64,000 nt of DNA, taken from assembly GCF_017897595.1 (NCBI RefSeq), contig NZ_JAGKIK010000004.1, forward strand, positions 124,001 through 188,000, in the 5' to 3' direction. Positions 6,904-15,283 of the stretch are shown piece after piece (position 1 is the first letter of the stretch; each line of letters opens with the position of its first letter). Position numbers and translations under genes: made by a program. Origin of the DNA: Aquimarina sp. U1-2 (GTDB taxonomy: Bacteria; Bacteroidota; Bacteroidia; Flavobacteriales; Flavobacteriaceae). The notes under the pieces are model-generated. The model saw nothing but the letters and a program-made list of their open reading frames with translations. It had not been told where the DNA came from and did no database searches.

Positions 6904-8952
6904 ATGAAATCGACTACCAAGAAAATTACGACTAATACAAGGGTAATTAAAGACTTACTAACAAAGTATAGGGATACATTTCAGGCTTTTAGAGAACTAA
7001 TAAATAATTCGTTACAAGCGGATTCAAAAAATATTGAAATTGACATTGAATATGTGAATCAAGCAGATTTGAAATCGGTAATAAAAACAATTCAAATTTT
7101 AGATAATGGATATGGAGTACCATTTAACGAATTTGATAAACGAATTTTAGAAATTGGAACAACTGTAAAACAAAAAGGACAAGGAATAGGTCGGTTTAGC
7201 TCTCTTCAAATCGGAGAATTAATGCACATCGAAACTGTTGGTTATGATTCCGATAAAAAAGTTTTTACTAAAACAAAATTTAGTATGGACACGACTGATT
7301 TCAATAATGCTCAATTAGAAAACACAGACTTCAAAATAGATTACGAATATTTACAAGGAAAACAAAATACATACTATAAAGTAATAATAGAACAACTTCA
7401 TCATAACAAACAAGAGAAGTTAGCTAAGAGAAATAAAATCCATGAATATTTCTTAGAGAACAAAATAAATCAAGCAATATTTGAGCATTATCCTTATGAA
7501 ATATTCCACAATACCGTCGATTTCATTATAAATGGAATTAAGCTTCAACGTGAACATTTTGTAATCGGAACACCTTCAAAAAAAACAATTACGTACGTTG
7601 ACAAAAAAGGAGACGAACACGAATTAAACTTTTATTTCTACAATATAAAATCATCTTTGCACAAAGTAAAAGTCTTTTTTCAAACAGATAATGCTGGATT
7701 AAAGAGTGTTGCTCACGAATACACTTATTCTTCAGATTGGTACACCCCAGATTTAGGTACTTGGTTTATATATATCGAATCACCTCTTTTAAATTCTGAC
7801 CTTTTTAGAAATTTAGATATCGAAACCTTGGGAGACGTTGAGATAAAAAACATCAAAAACACAATTAAAGATACTATTAATGACTTTTTCAAAGTCAAAA
7901 ACAAAAGGTTTGAAAAATTCTTAAATAATTTAGAAAAAGACAAATACTATCCCTATCAAAATAATGAACAACCCGCATCTAAATCACAAGAAGTATTATT
8001 CAAGAAAGTAGCTTACCTCATAGAAGATGAGCACAAACTCATTCAGAAAGATGATAAAATTAGAAACTTCCTTTACCCTCTTTTAGACAAAGCTATTGGA
8101 AATGGTAATATTGAATATATTTTTGATAAAGTATTAAAGCTATCCAATGAAAGTTTAGAAAAATTTCATAATCTTTTAGAAAAAACTGATTTAGAAAATA
8201 TTGTTCAATTTACAAGCATTGTTGCTGATAAAAGAGAGTTTTTAGATTTTCTTTACGAATTGACCTATGGAGATATTTCTAAACATTTAAAGGAAAGAAG
8301 TCAATTACATAAAATTGTCGAGAACGAATTATGGTTATTCGGAGAAAGTTACAATGGAACACCAAAATTATGGTCTGACAAGAAAATTGGCAATATTCTG
8401 ATTGAATTAAGGAATAAGTATTTTAATTACGAACCAACAGAAGAAGATAAAAACTTAATTGAAGTTGATGAAGATGGGCTTAATGATATTACGGACCTAT
8501 TCTTTTTTAATGAGAAAATAACAGATGCTGGAGTTAAGGAAATTATGGTTGTAGAACTTAAAGCACCCAAATGCGCAATAAGTGAAAAAGAACTTAATCA
8601 AATAAATAGATATGCTTTCACAATAGAAGAAAATGCTGCGTTACCATCAGAAAAAGTAAAATATAAACTTGTCTTAATTTCATCAAAACTTACAAAATTT
8701 GCTAAATCACAGACAAAATCAAGAAGAGAAACATATCCGGACAATCCATTTCTTTACGAGAAAAAAACTGAAAAGAATATAGAAGTTTACGTTATGGAAT
8801 GGGCTGAATTAATAGAACAGAACAATAGAAAATTGGGGTATTTATCCAATAAACTAAGTGTAAAAGACAAATCTGTTAAAGCGAAATTTGAGAAAGAATA
8901 TTCTGAATTAATTGACAAGAAAATATCGGCTCAATTAAGGCTTGTAAAATAG
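6904..8952 (+). CDS. GHKL ATPase fused to a PD-(D/E)xK-type nuclease domain
   Basis: A 682-residue protein with a Bergerat (GHKL) ATP-binding fold at the N-terminus: FRELINNSLQAD (Glu31, Asn34/35), ILDNGYGV (Asp67, Gly69, Gly71) and KGQGIGRFSS (Gly92-96). This resembles HSP90/MORC-like ATPases rather than histidine kinases, and no H-box or membrane segment is present. A helical middle follows (about 330-470). The C-terminal part has Asp531 (NDITDLFFF), Glu551-x-Lys553 (VVELKAP) and Gln566, then Tyr570; this D...ExK...Q pattern is that of PD-(D/E)xK nucleases and resembles Shedu-type DUF4263 domains. A phage-defence or DNA-processing role is inferred from the fusion and the accessory context. 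The last base of its stop starts the right-hand inverted repeat. Confidence 0.75.
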   Translation: MKSTTKKITTNTRVIKDLLTKYRDTFQAFRELINNSLQADSKNIEIDIEYVNQADLKSVIKTIQILDNGYGVPFNEFDKRILEIGTTVKQKGQGIGRFSSLQIGELMHIETVGYDSDKKVFTKTKFSMDTTDFNNAQLENTDFKIDYEYLQGKQNTYYKVIIEQLHHNKQEKLAKRNKIHEYFLENKINQAIFEHYPYEIFHNTVDFIINGIKLQREHFVIGTPSKKTITYVDKKGDEHELNFYFYNIKSSLHKVKVFFQTDNAGLKSVAHEYTYSSDWYTPDLGTWFIYIESPLLNSDLFRNLDIETLGDVEIKNIKNTIKDTINDFFKVKNKRFEKFLNNLEKDKYYPYQNNEQPASKSQEVLFKKVAYLIEDEHKLIQKDDKIRNFLYPLLDKAIGNGNIEYIFDKVLKLSNESLEKFHNLLEKTDLENIVQFTSIVADKREFLDFLYELTYGDISKHLKERSQLHKIVENELWLFGESYNGTPKLWSDKKIGNILIELRNKYFNYEPTEEDKNLIEVDEDGLNDITDLFFFNEKITDAGVKEIMVVELKAPKCAISEKELNQINRYAFTIEENAALPSEKVKYKLVLISSKLTKFAKSQTKSRRETYPDNPFLYEKKTEKNIEVYVMEWAELIEQNNRKLGYLSNKLSVKDKSVKAKFEKEYSELIDKKISAQLRLVK

Positions 8953-8967
8953 TACGTTGGGTATAAC
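8952..8967 (+). repeat. Right half of cassette inverted repeat (GTACGTTGGGTATAAC)
   Basis: Inverse partner of 6884-6897 at the other end of the GHKL gene, overlapping the final base of its stop codon. It contains GTTGGGT, which fits GTTRRRY, but ends in AAC as the right boundary of a cassette coding unit would. Confidence 0.5.
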
Positions 8968-8984
8968 CCCCTCTGGGTTCTTTT
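8965..8984 (+). terminator. Possible terminator after the GHKL gene
   Basis: AACCC-CCTCT-GGGTT forms a short stem followed by CTTTTG. The stem is only five pairs and the T-run is weak, so termination is plausible but not certain. It may instead be part of the cassette's recombination site. Confidence 0.35.
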
Positions 8985-9204
8985 GTGACGGGTATTCCAA
9001 AGACCTTAGAAACATAAAAACTCAATAACACCAATTCGCAATCCGCAAATCATCCACCAAAAATAAAACCTCCCCAATTTCAAAAAATGAAACTAGAACG
9101 TCTTATCCTTGTGGCTGTATTAATTCTAAACCACAAACAAATTAGTGAATAAAGATTTAGATGTACCATTTATTTTCTAACCCTATTTTTGTTCTTTTGT
9201 AACT

Positions 9205-11340
9205 ATGCCAGCACAACCACAAATCTTAGCAACACTAAAAGAATATTTTGGGTATGATACCTTCCGCCCATTGCAACAAGAAATTATCCATTCAATTTTT
9301 GAGGGTAACGACAACCTGGTCATTATGCCCACCGGGGGTGGTAAATCGATTTGCTATCAACTACCCGCTTTTTTATTACAAGGGGTAACTCTGGTGATCT
9401 CCCCGCTTATCGCCTTAATGAAAGATCAGGTCGACGGACTGTTGGCTAACGGCATCGCGGCCGCCTATGTAAACAGTAGTCAACACCCTAACGAGCAGCA
9501 CGAAATTTATCAAAAAGTCCTGGATAAAGACATCAAATTGCTATATGTAGCCCCAGAGAGTTTATCCTCTTTGGATACGATATTATCGCAAGTCAAGGTT
9601 AGTCTTATTGCTATTGACGAGGCACACTGTATTTCGGCCTGGGGTCATGATTTTAGGCCGGCGTATACGCAACTGGGTTATCTAAAAAGTAAATTTCCGG
9701 AAACTCCGGTCATTGCCCTTACCGCCACGGCCGATAAAGCTACACGACAAGATATTTGTGATCAGCTCAATATCCCCGAAGCTACACAGCATTTAGCCTC
9801 ATTCGATCGAAAAAACTTAAGCCTAGATGTACGACCAGGAAACAAAAGAATCGAGCAGATTTATGCTTTTTTATCAGACAAACCCAACCAAAGTGGAATC
9901 ATTTACTGCCTAAGCCGAAAAACTACAGAAGCACTAGCCGAAAAACTTAAGGATAAAGGGTATAAGGCAGCAGCGTATCACGCAGGTATTGATCACCAAA
10001 AACGATCACAGGTACAAGAAGATTTTATCAACGACACCACACAGATTGTATGCGCTACTATTGCTTTTGGGATGGGGATCGATAAGTCTAATGTACGATG
10101 GGTCATTCATTATAACTTACCCAAAAATATCGAAGGCTATTATCAGGAAATCGGTCGGGCCGGACGTGATGGTTTACCGTCTTCTACCCTGCTCTTTCAT
10201 AGCTATGCCGATGTAGTACAGCTACAAAAATTTGCCGATATGTCTGGCAACAAAGAGGTACAACTGGCCAAACTGGATCGCATGCAACAATATGCCGAGT
10301 CTTTAAGTTGCCGACGTAAAATATTACTGAATTATTTTGGAGAGTTGATCGAAAAAGACTGTGGTAACTGTGATGTTTGTAAAAATCCTCCCACGTTTAT
10401 CGATGGAACTGTTATCGCACAAAAAGTATTGTCATGCATAACCCGAGTTAAAGAACAAGAACCTATAGGTACAGTAATAGACGTGCTTAGAGGTGCTCAA
10501 AACGCTGCGGTACAAGATAAGGGATATCAAAATCTAAGAACTTACGGTATTGGTAAAGATATTGCCTGGCGTGATTGGCAGCAATATATCATCCAACTGA
10601 TCAATCAGGGATATCTAGAAATTGCTTTTCATCAAAACAATAAACTCAAACTCACCGCGCTTTCTAAAAAGGTATTGTTTGAAGGAGAAAAAGTAAGCCT
10701 GGCACATTTAAAAGAACTTGAAAAAGCAAAACAACCTGTGGTATTACCAACTGATCAAGGAGCTGCTCCGGACTTGTTTGAAAAACTAAGAGCGTTACGA
10801 TTAGAATTGGCAAAAGAGGCTGAGATTCCTGCTTATCAAATTTTTAATGATGCTACCTTGCGCGAAATGGAAAAGTTTCGACCCATGACCGATGAAGAAT
10901 TTATGCAAATTAATGGTGTGGGTCGACAGAAAATGCAAAATTATGGATACCAATTCATCAAAGAGATCACTAACTTTTCTTCTGCTAAAACCAAAAAGAA
11001 GAAGAAAAAAAGCGCTAAAAAAGGAAATACGCATAAAGAAACCTTGGTATTATATCAAGAAGGATGGTCTATAGAAGAGATCGCGGTAAAAAGACAGCTA
11101 GCAGAGTCCACAATTTTTTCTCATATTATGAAATTGCATCAAGAAGGTGAACCTATCGATTTACATCAGTTTATCGCTAATCAAGATCTAAAAGCAATTG
11201 AAAATGCGAAACAGGATCTTGATAATCCCGATGGTCTAAAACCTTATTTTGAGCATTTTGAAGGTGCTATCGATTACAATACTATCAAAGTGGGATTAAC
11301 CATTTTAAAAGAAGATCGTAAAACGAATGCTTTACAATGA
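9205..11340 (+). CDS. recQ: ATP-dependent DNA helicase RecQ
   Basis: 3'-5' DNA helicase acting in recombination and fork repair. The 711-residue protein has Walker A MPTGGGKSICYQ (Lys47), a DEAH box (138-141, AIDEAHCISAWGHDFRP), and late helicase motifs AFGMGIDKSNVRWVIH and QEIGRAGRDG. Zinc-binding cysteines are at 369, 386, 389 and 392, followed by the RQC winged helix and an HRDC domain (about 523-588). After a lysine-rich linker (about 597-606) a C-terminal HTH domain follows (about 609-700), making it about 100 residues longer than E. coli RecQ; this extension is common in Bacteroidota RecQ. TATTTTTG at 9184-9191 fits a -7 element, but no -33 TTG is well placed. Confidence 0.96.
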   Translation: MPAQPQILATLKEYFGYDTFRPLQQEIIHSIFEGNDNLVIMPTGGGKSICYQLPAFLLQGVTLVISPLIALMKDQVDGLLANGIAAAYVNSSQHPNEQHEIYQKVLDKDIKLLYVAPESLSSLDTILSQVKVSLIAIDEAHCISAWGHDFRPAYTQLGYLKSKFPETPVIALTATADKATRQDICDQLNIPEATQHLASFDRKNLSLDVRPGNKRIEQIYAFLSDKPNQSGIIYCLSRKTTEALAEKLKDKGYKAAAYHAGIDHQKRSQVQEDFINDTTQIVCATIAFGMGIDKSNVRWVIHYNLPKNIEGYYQEIGRAGRDGLPSSTLLFHSYADVVQLQKFADMSGNKEVQLAKLDRMQQYAESLSCRRKILLNYFGELIEKDCGNCDVCKNPPTFIDGTVIAQKVLSCITRVKEQEPIGTVIDVLRGAQNAAVQDKGYQNLRTYGIGKDIAWRDWQQYIIQLINQGYLEIAFHQNNKLKLTALSKKVLFEGEKVSLAHLKELEKAKQPVVLPTDQGAAPDLFEKLRALRLELAKEAEIPAYQIFNDATLREMEKFRPMTDEEFMQINGVGRQKMQNYGYQFIKEITNFSSAKTKKKKKKSAKKGNTHKETLVLYQEGWSIEEIAVKRQLAESTIFSHIMKLHQEGEPIDLHQFIANQDLKAIENAKQDLDNPDGLKPYFEHFEGAIDYNTIKVGLTILKEDRKTNALQ

Positions 11341-11398
11341 ATACCAAATAATTAAGTGGTTTACTTTTAGTATGACTACATATGTTTTTTCAGATAGA

Positions 11399-11530
11399 TG
11401 AATATCCGTAATCAATCATATCGCACAGTCTCCGCGCAGTCGAGAGGTTCGTAAATCCAACGAGCTTAAAATCAGGCCTCTAGTGCGAACAGACATTAAA
11501 GTTAATTTTATGATGTATAGCGGATATTCA
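11399..11530. mobile_element. MITE-like element, family A, copy 1
   Basis: 132 bp bounded by TGAATATCCG and its inverse CGGATATTCA. A second copy lies at 55246-55385 with near-identical ends (TGAATATCCGTAATCAATCA on the left, TTTTATGATGTATAGC before the right terminus) and a more variable centre. It has no coding capacity. The terminal inverted repeats extend imperfectly inward (CAATCATA versus TATGATGTA in inverse). The right end supplies the stop codon of the neighbouring MOSC gene. Confidence 0.7.
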
Positions 11531-12157
11531 ATTCAGATATTTTTTGTCACTATCTGAAACCAGGGGATCTTTTAAAGCCTTTTTAAGAAGTTCGCCATGT
11601 TTTTCTTCCTGATAATGAAACATAAGCATATTCAACTCTGCAATTGTGATGCCGTTTTCGTTTTCTTTTTCTAACAACAACTCCTGTCCTACTTTTACAG
11701 ATCCTGATTCTAAAACCCTGACATAAACACCAGAATATAGCGAATCAATAAACTCCTTAATAATTCTCGAATCGCCAAAACGCACCCCCAATTTATAACA
11801 TGGCTGTCTGGGCCGAGAGATCTGAACCGTTGCTTCTCCAAGTTTATATACCGAGCCTATCTTAATTGAATGCTCGTCAAAACCCTCTACAGTAAGGTTT
11901 TCTCCAAACATTCCGTATTTCCAATCCAGGTTTGGATATTTTTCTTTCCAATAGTCATAGTGATCCAAAGCATAGAGATAACAAGCTTTATCTACACCAC
12001 CATGGTATCTTCTATCGATAACATGATCCCCCACAACATCTTCTACATCCAAAACTATAGGTTGATCCACAGGAAATTTATAAATACCGGTTTGCACTTC
12101 TTTTCCTCTCCACAAAATTGTTTTAGGTTCGGCAATATTGGTAGCAACGATTTTCAT
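11528..12157 (-). CDS. MOSC-domain protein (YiiM-like)
   Basis: A 209-residue protein with a MOSC domain (about 30-165): HGGVDKACYLYALDHYDYW and GMFGENLTVEGFDE are the typical N-terminal blocks, and the conserved cysteine lies in RPRQPCYKLGVRFG. A C-terminal helical segment like the YiiM '3-alpha' domain follows. MOSC proteins bind sulfur or molybdenum-cofactor-type ligands; E. coli YiiM helps resist N-hydroxylated base analogues. Its TGA stop is the first three bases of the family A repeat, so insertion may have reset the C-terminus. It sits 10 bp downstream of the truA-like gene and is probably co-transcribed with it. Confidence 0.88.
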   Translation of the reverse strand: MKIVATNIAEPKTILWRGKEVQTGIYKFPVDQPIVLDVEDVVGDHVIDRRYHGGVDKACYLYALDHYDYWKEKYPNLDWKYGMFGENLTVEGFDEHSIKIGSVYKLGEATVQISRPRQPCYKLGVRFGDSRIIKEFIDSLYSGVYVRVLESGSVKVGQELLLEKENENGITIAELNMLMFHYQEEKHGELLKKALKDPLVSDSDKKYLN

Positions 12158-12167
12158 AGCATATGTA

Positions 12168-12953
12168 TCATTTAAATTCGACCGAGTTTAGTATAAGTCC
12201 GGAACCAGGCACGATATGTTCTAACGTAATCTCTTCGGCTTTGGGGTCAAGCGTTTTCTTAATAAATTCCAGGTCAATTTTTCCTTTTCCTAAATCCAGT
12301 AAAGCTCCCATCATCAATCTGATCTGATTTCTTTTGAACCCCTCTCCTTTTACTCGTAAAAGATAGCTTTCTTTTGGAAAAAAATTAGCGGTATAAACCT
12401 CATTTTTTTCTATTTCGCAAAGCGTTATCGCTCCTTCTAGTTTTGTATGTTCCGAAGGTCTGTGACAATACGACCTAAAGTTATGTTTTCCAACAAATAA
12501 CAACGCAGCTTTTTGCATCAATTTAATATTCAAATCTTCAATAATATGATACATAAAAGGTGCGCAGAAGGGATGAAATTTATCTCCGTATGAAAATAAA
12601 TATACATATTCTTTACTTTTTGGGGACTTAATGATATTAAAATGTTCATCGGTTTCCTCTATGTCTAACGCCCTGATGTCTTGTGGAAGGTTTTGATTCA
12701 ACATCAAAAAAAATGAGTCTAAAACCAAAGGTTGATGATCAACAAAAAGTTCTACATACGTTTGGTTTGCAGATACCTTGGCATCTGTTCTACCTGCTGC
12801 CAGGACTTTAAAATCTTTATGCTCCAGAATATAGGCTATAGTTCGCTCTACCATTTTTTGTAAGGTAATCACACTGGGTTGTTTTTGCCATCCATGGTAT
12901 CGAAATCCCAGATATTGCAATTCGATAAGATAATAAAATCGCTTTCTAAACAT
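12168..12953 (-). CDS. tRNA pseudouridine synthase A-like protein
   Basis: A 261-residue TruA-family protein: ELQYLGFRYHGWQKQP at the N-terminus, LAAGRTDAKVSANQ with the catalytic aspartate Asp57, then the insert and FRSYCHRPS. Typical TruA reads GRTDxGVHA; here the Gly and His are Lys and Ser (GRTDAKVSA), suggesting a paralogue with altered target rather than the canonical position 38-40 enzyme. It converts uridine to pseudouridine in RNA, by family. The MOSC gene follows 10 bp downstream. Confidence 0.82.
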   Translation of the reverse strand: MFRKRFYYLIELQYLGFRYHGWQKQPSVITLQKMVERTIAYILEHKDFKVLAAGRTDAKVSANQTYVELFVDHQPLVLDSFFLMLNQNLPQDIRALDIEETDEHFNIIKSPKSKEYVYLFSYGDKFHPFCAPFMYHIIEDLNIKLMQKAALLFVGKHNFRSYCHRPSEHTKLEGAITLCEIEKNEVYTANFFPKESYLLRVKGEGFKRNQIRLMMGALLDLGKGKIDLEFIKKTLDPKAEEITLEHIVPGSGLILNSVEFK

Positions 12954-13034
12954 TTAGTATTCATTTATATCGCTTCATACAGAGTAATCACGTATTTCAT
13001 CGATTACAGGGTGTTTTTTACTCCAAATATACAA

Positions 13035-13064
13035 TTGAAATCATATGTTAATTTGCTATATTTG
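13035..13064 (+). promoter_or_regulatory. Bacteroidota sigma-A promoter for the LysM gene
   Basis: TTG at 13035-13037, a 19-base spacer, then TATATTTG at 13057-13064. This matches the Bacteroidota consensus TTG-N19-TAnnTTTG exactly. It lies about 36 bases before the LysM gene start. Confidence 0.7.
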
Positions 13065-13100
13065 AGTAAAGCTAATTAATAATTTAAAATCTACTTAGTT

Positions 13101-13478
13101 ATGGTTAAAGCAAAATATCAAGATGTTTTGGATCTTGGACAGAAATTAAACATTAAAGATGGTGATGTTTCTGAAGAGAATGGAACTTTAAAAATAAAAG
13201 GTATAGCACAAACTCAATATGAGAAAAATATACTCTGGGATAAAATAAAAGAAATTGGAGGAGAATCTCCATCTGATATCGAAGCTGACATCAAAGTTGA
13301 AGACACTTCTGTATATCATAGACATACCGTTAAAAGTGGAGAATCCTTAAGCAAAATTGCTAAACATTATTATGGAGATCCAATGAAATATAAAGCCATT
13401 TTTGATGCGAATACCAGCATTCTTAAAAATCCGGATATTATACACCCAGACCAAGAACTTGTTATTCCGAATTTATAA
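13101..13478 (+). CDS. BON-like/LysM-domain protein (Kbp/YgaU type)
   Basis: A 125-residue protein lacking a signal peptide. The N-terminal part (about 1-70) alternates charged helix and strand (LKIKGIAQTQYEKNILWDKI) like a BON domain. The C-terminal part (about 75-124) is a LysM domain (HTVKSGESLSKIAKHYYG, then IHPDQELVIPNL). E. coli Kbp has the same layout at 149 residues and binds K+; whether this homologue does is unknown. A well-formed promoter lies upstream. Confidence 0.82.
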   Translation: MVKAKYQDVLDLGQKLNIKDGDVSEENGTLKIKGIAQTQYEKNILWDKIKEIGGESPSDIEADIKVEDTSVYHRHTVKSGESLSKIAKHYYGDPMKYKAIFDANTSILKNPDIIHPDQELVIPNL

Positions 13479-13520
13479 GTGAATTTCAGTCATTTTCGAC
13501 ATAGCGAGCCTGAAAAATAA

Positions 13521-13551
13521 CTCCCCCAAAGGCAAAAGCCGTCAGGGGGGG
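13521..13551 (+). terminator. Hairpin after the LysM gene
   Basis: CTCCCCC, a GGC-AAAA-GCC inner stem, then GGGGGGG. This is a strong GC-rich nested stem-loop 40 bases after the stop. No good T-run follows, so it may stabilise the 3' end rather than terminate on its own. Confidence 0.5.
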
Positions 13552-13725
13552 TAATATAAACCATTAGGTTATACAAAGTGCTAAATAAGTATCGTCAAGA
13601 ATCATAAATTTTTGTTTGTTTTTATGATCTGAAATACATAAATATCTGAAAAACATCACGATACATGATGATTGTTTTACGGTTTTACCGTATATTTGCT
13701 ATTGTAATCCCAAACAAACAACCTA

Positions 13726-14052
13726 ATGTACCGAAAATTACCCTTACTCTTTATATTGATCCCCTTATGTAATTTTGCGCAATCGTTGTCTAAAACTCAT
13801 ATCATTTATGAGTCTGATGACCAAGTTATTATGAATAATGGAAAACAATATGAGATTCTTGCAGCAACCGATGTTGATAAAACTCTAGATACACCAACTA
13901 ATCAACAACATATTACAGTTTCAAACTATACGCTGTCGCTAAATCGCATTCTCATCCTGAAAAACAACGATGAACTTATCAAAGTGGTTGAATGGTCGAA
14001 CGAAAATGCTAAATTCTATGAATATCCCGAAATTGTAGATTTTGAACCTTAA
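13726..14052 (+). CDS. Small secreted hypothetical protein
   Basis: A 108-residue protein with a clear signal peptide (MYRKLPLLFILIPLCNFAQS, cleavage after about residue 19). The mature part of about 89 residues is probably beta-rich (KTHIIYESDDQVIMNNGKQY, YTLSLNRILILKNNDE) and has no recognised domain. It is exported to the periplasm. TATATTTG at 13691-13698 could be its -7 element, though the nearest TTG gives a spacer of only about 16 bases. It converges with cmk. Confidence 0.65.
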   Translation: MYRKLPLLFILIPLCNFAQSLSKTHIIYESDDQVIMNNGKQYEILAATDVDKTLDTPTNQQHITVSNYTLSLNRILILKNNDELIKVVEWSNENAKFYEYPEIVDFEP

Positions 14053-14087
14053 TAATCAATATGCAGATATCGTATTTAAAAATCATG

Positions 14088-14789
14088 TCAATCTTTATTA
14101 TTGATAACAGTTTGAGCTAGTTTAAGGATATGGTCAAACTGATCTTTGAGCGTAAGTGTCGAATTATCAATCTGTATGGCATCACTCGCTTTACGCAAGG
14201 GAGAATCTTTTCGTGTACTATCGATATGATCTCTGTTCACCACATTTTTTAGAACATCCTCATAAGTTACGTCTTCGCCACGTTCTTGCAGTTCCAAAAA
14301 ACGGCGCTCTGCCCTATCTTTGGCTGTTGCAGTCATAAACAGTTTTAATTCTGCATCGGGAAATACGACAGTTCCAATATCTCTTCCATCCATTACTATT
14401 CCCTTTTCTTTTCCGAGCTGAACTTGCTGTTCTACTAATTTTTTACGTACAGCCGATACTGCAGCTATAGGACTAACATAATTTGAAACTGCCAAAGTTC
14501 TAATTTCTTGCTCAACATTTTCACCGTTAAGCCATACTTCTGCTATTCCGGTTGTTGTGTTGATTTTAAATTCAATACGAATTTCTGGAAGCGCCTTTTC
14601 TAATTTTTCTTGATCAAATCCTGATTCATTTATGATATCTTTGCGCATGGCGAATAAGGTAATAGCCCTATACATCGCTCCGGTATCTACGTAAATATAT
14701 TTTAATGCTTTTGCTAGTTGTTTAGCAACGGTACTTTTACCTGTTGAGGAGTATCCATCAATAGCAATAATAATTTTTTTATGCTCCAA
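14088..14789 (-). CDS. cmk: Cytidylate kinase
   Basis: Phosphorylates CMP and dCMP with ATP. The 233-residue protein has the P-loop near the N-terminus (IAIDGYSSTGKSTVAKQ), the CMP-binding YVDTGAMYRAITLF block, GIVMDGRDIGTVVFPDA, and the lid region with RRFLELQERGEDVTYEDVL followed by RDHIDSTRKDSPLRKA. All family landmarks are intact and the length is normal. It is an essential nucleotide-metabolism gene. Confidence 0.96.
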   Translation of the reverse strand: MEHKKIIIAIDGYSSTGKSTVAKQLAKALKYIYVDTGAMYRAITLFAMRKDIINESGFDQEKLEKALPEIRIEFKINTTTGIAEVWLNGENVEQEIRTLAVSNYVSPIAAVSAVRKKLVEQQVQLGKEKGIVMDGRDIGTVVFPDAELKLFMTATAKDRAERRFLELQERGEDVTYEDVLKNVVNRDHIDSTRKDSPLRKASDAIQIDNSTLTLKDQFDHILKLAQTVINNKD

Positions 14790-15283
14790 AATATAATTTT
14801 TAAAACTTAGCGTTGTTCAATATTATTTCAAAAATAAAGAATCTAATGACAAACCGAGATAATAGTCATTTTAATTAATGAATATCCGTAATTTAACCTA
14901 AACGGTTTACGTCAAGCTGAATACTGAAACGAGTTCAGCACAGGCTCGTTTCAGCTTCTCATCTCAGTGTGCTGAAAATAAACGTAATGAGATCTTGAAA
15001 TGAATTCAGGATGACTTCTCAGTTAAATTTTAGGTATACTAACGGACAATCAATTTTTAATTATACTCATACATAAATAGTAATAATGTATTGAAAAATA
15101 CTGCAAAAACAGAACGCCAAAGACGATTAACCTTAGTAATCTAAAATTTAACAAGTAAAAAACACTTTAGTGATACAATAATTGCATTTAATCGAAGTTA
15201 TCTTACCATTAAACCATAACATATGATGTAAAGCTACTTTTTCACCTTAAATCAATACGTATTAACTTAAAGTAAAATACAAC
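14790..15283. other. Intergenic region between cmk and the mreB-like gene
   Basis: The two genes diverge, so both promoters must lie here. It contains the family B repeat at 14879-15052. The rest (15053-15283) is AT-rich with no gene and no exact TTG-N19-TAnnTTTG match. Confidence 0.5.
14879..15052 (+). mobile_element. MITE-like repeat family B, most complete copy
   Basis: 174 bp from TGAATATCCGTAATTTAACC to AACGGACAATCA. The two termini are imperfect inverse copies (TGAATATCCGTAA and TGATTGTCCGTTA). The inside contains GAAACGAGTTCAGCACAGG and a hairpin-forming GAAATGAATTCAGGATGAC block. The copy at 60896-61047 is the same element in the other orientation. It is non-coding. Confidence 0.65.
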
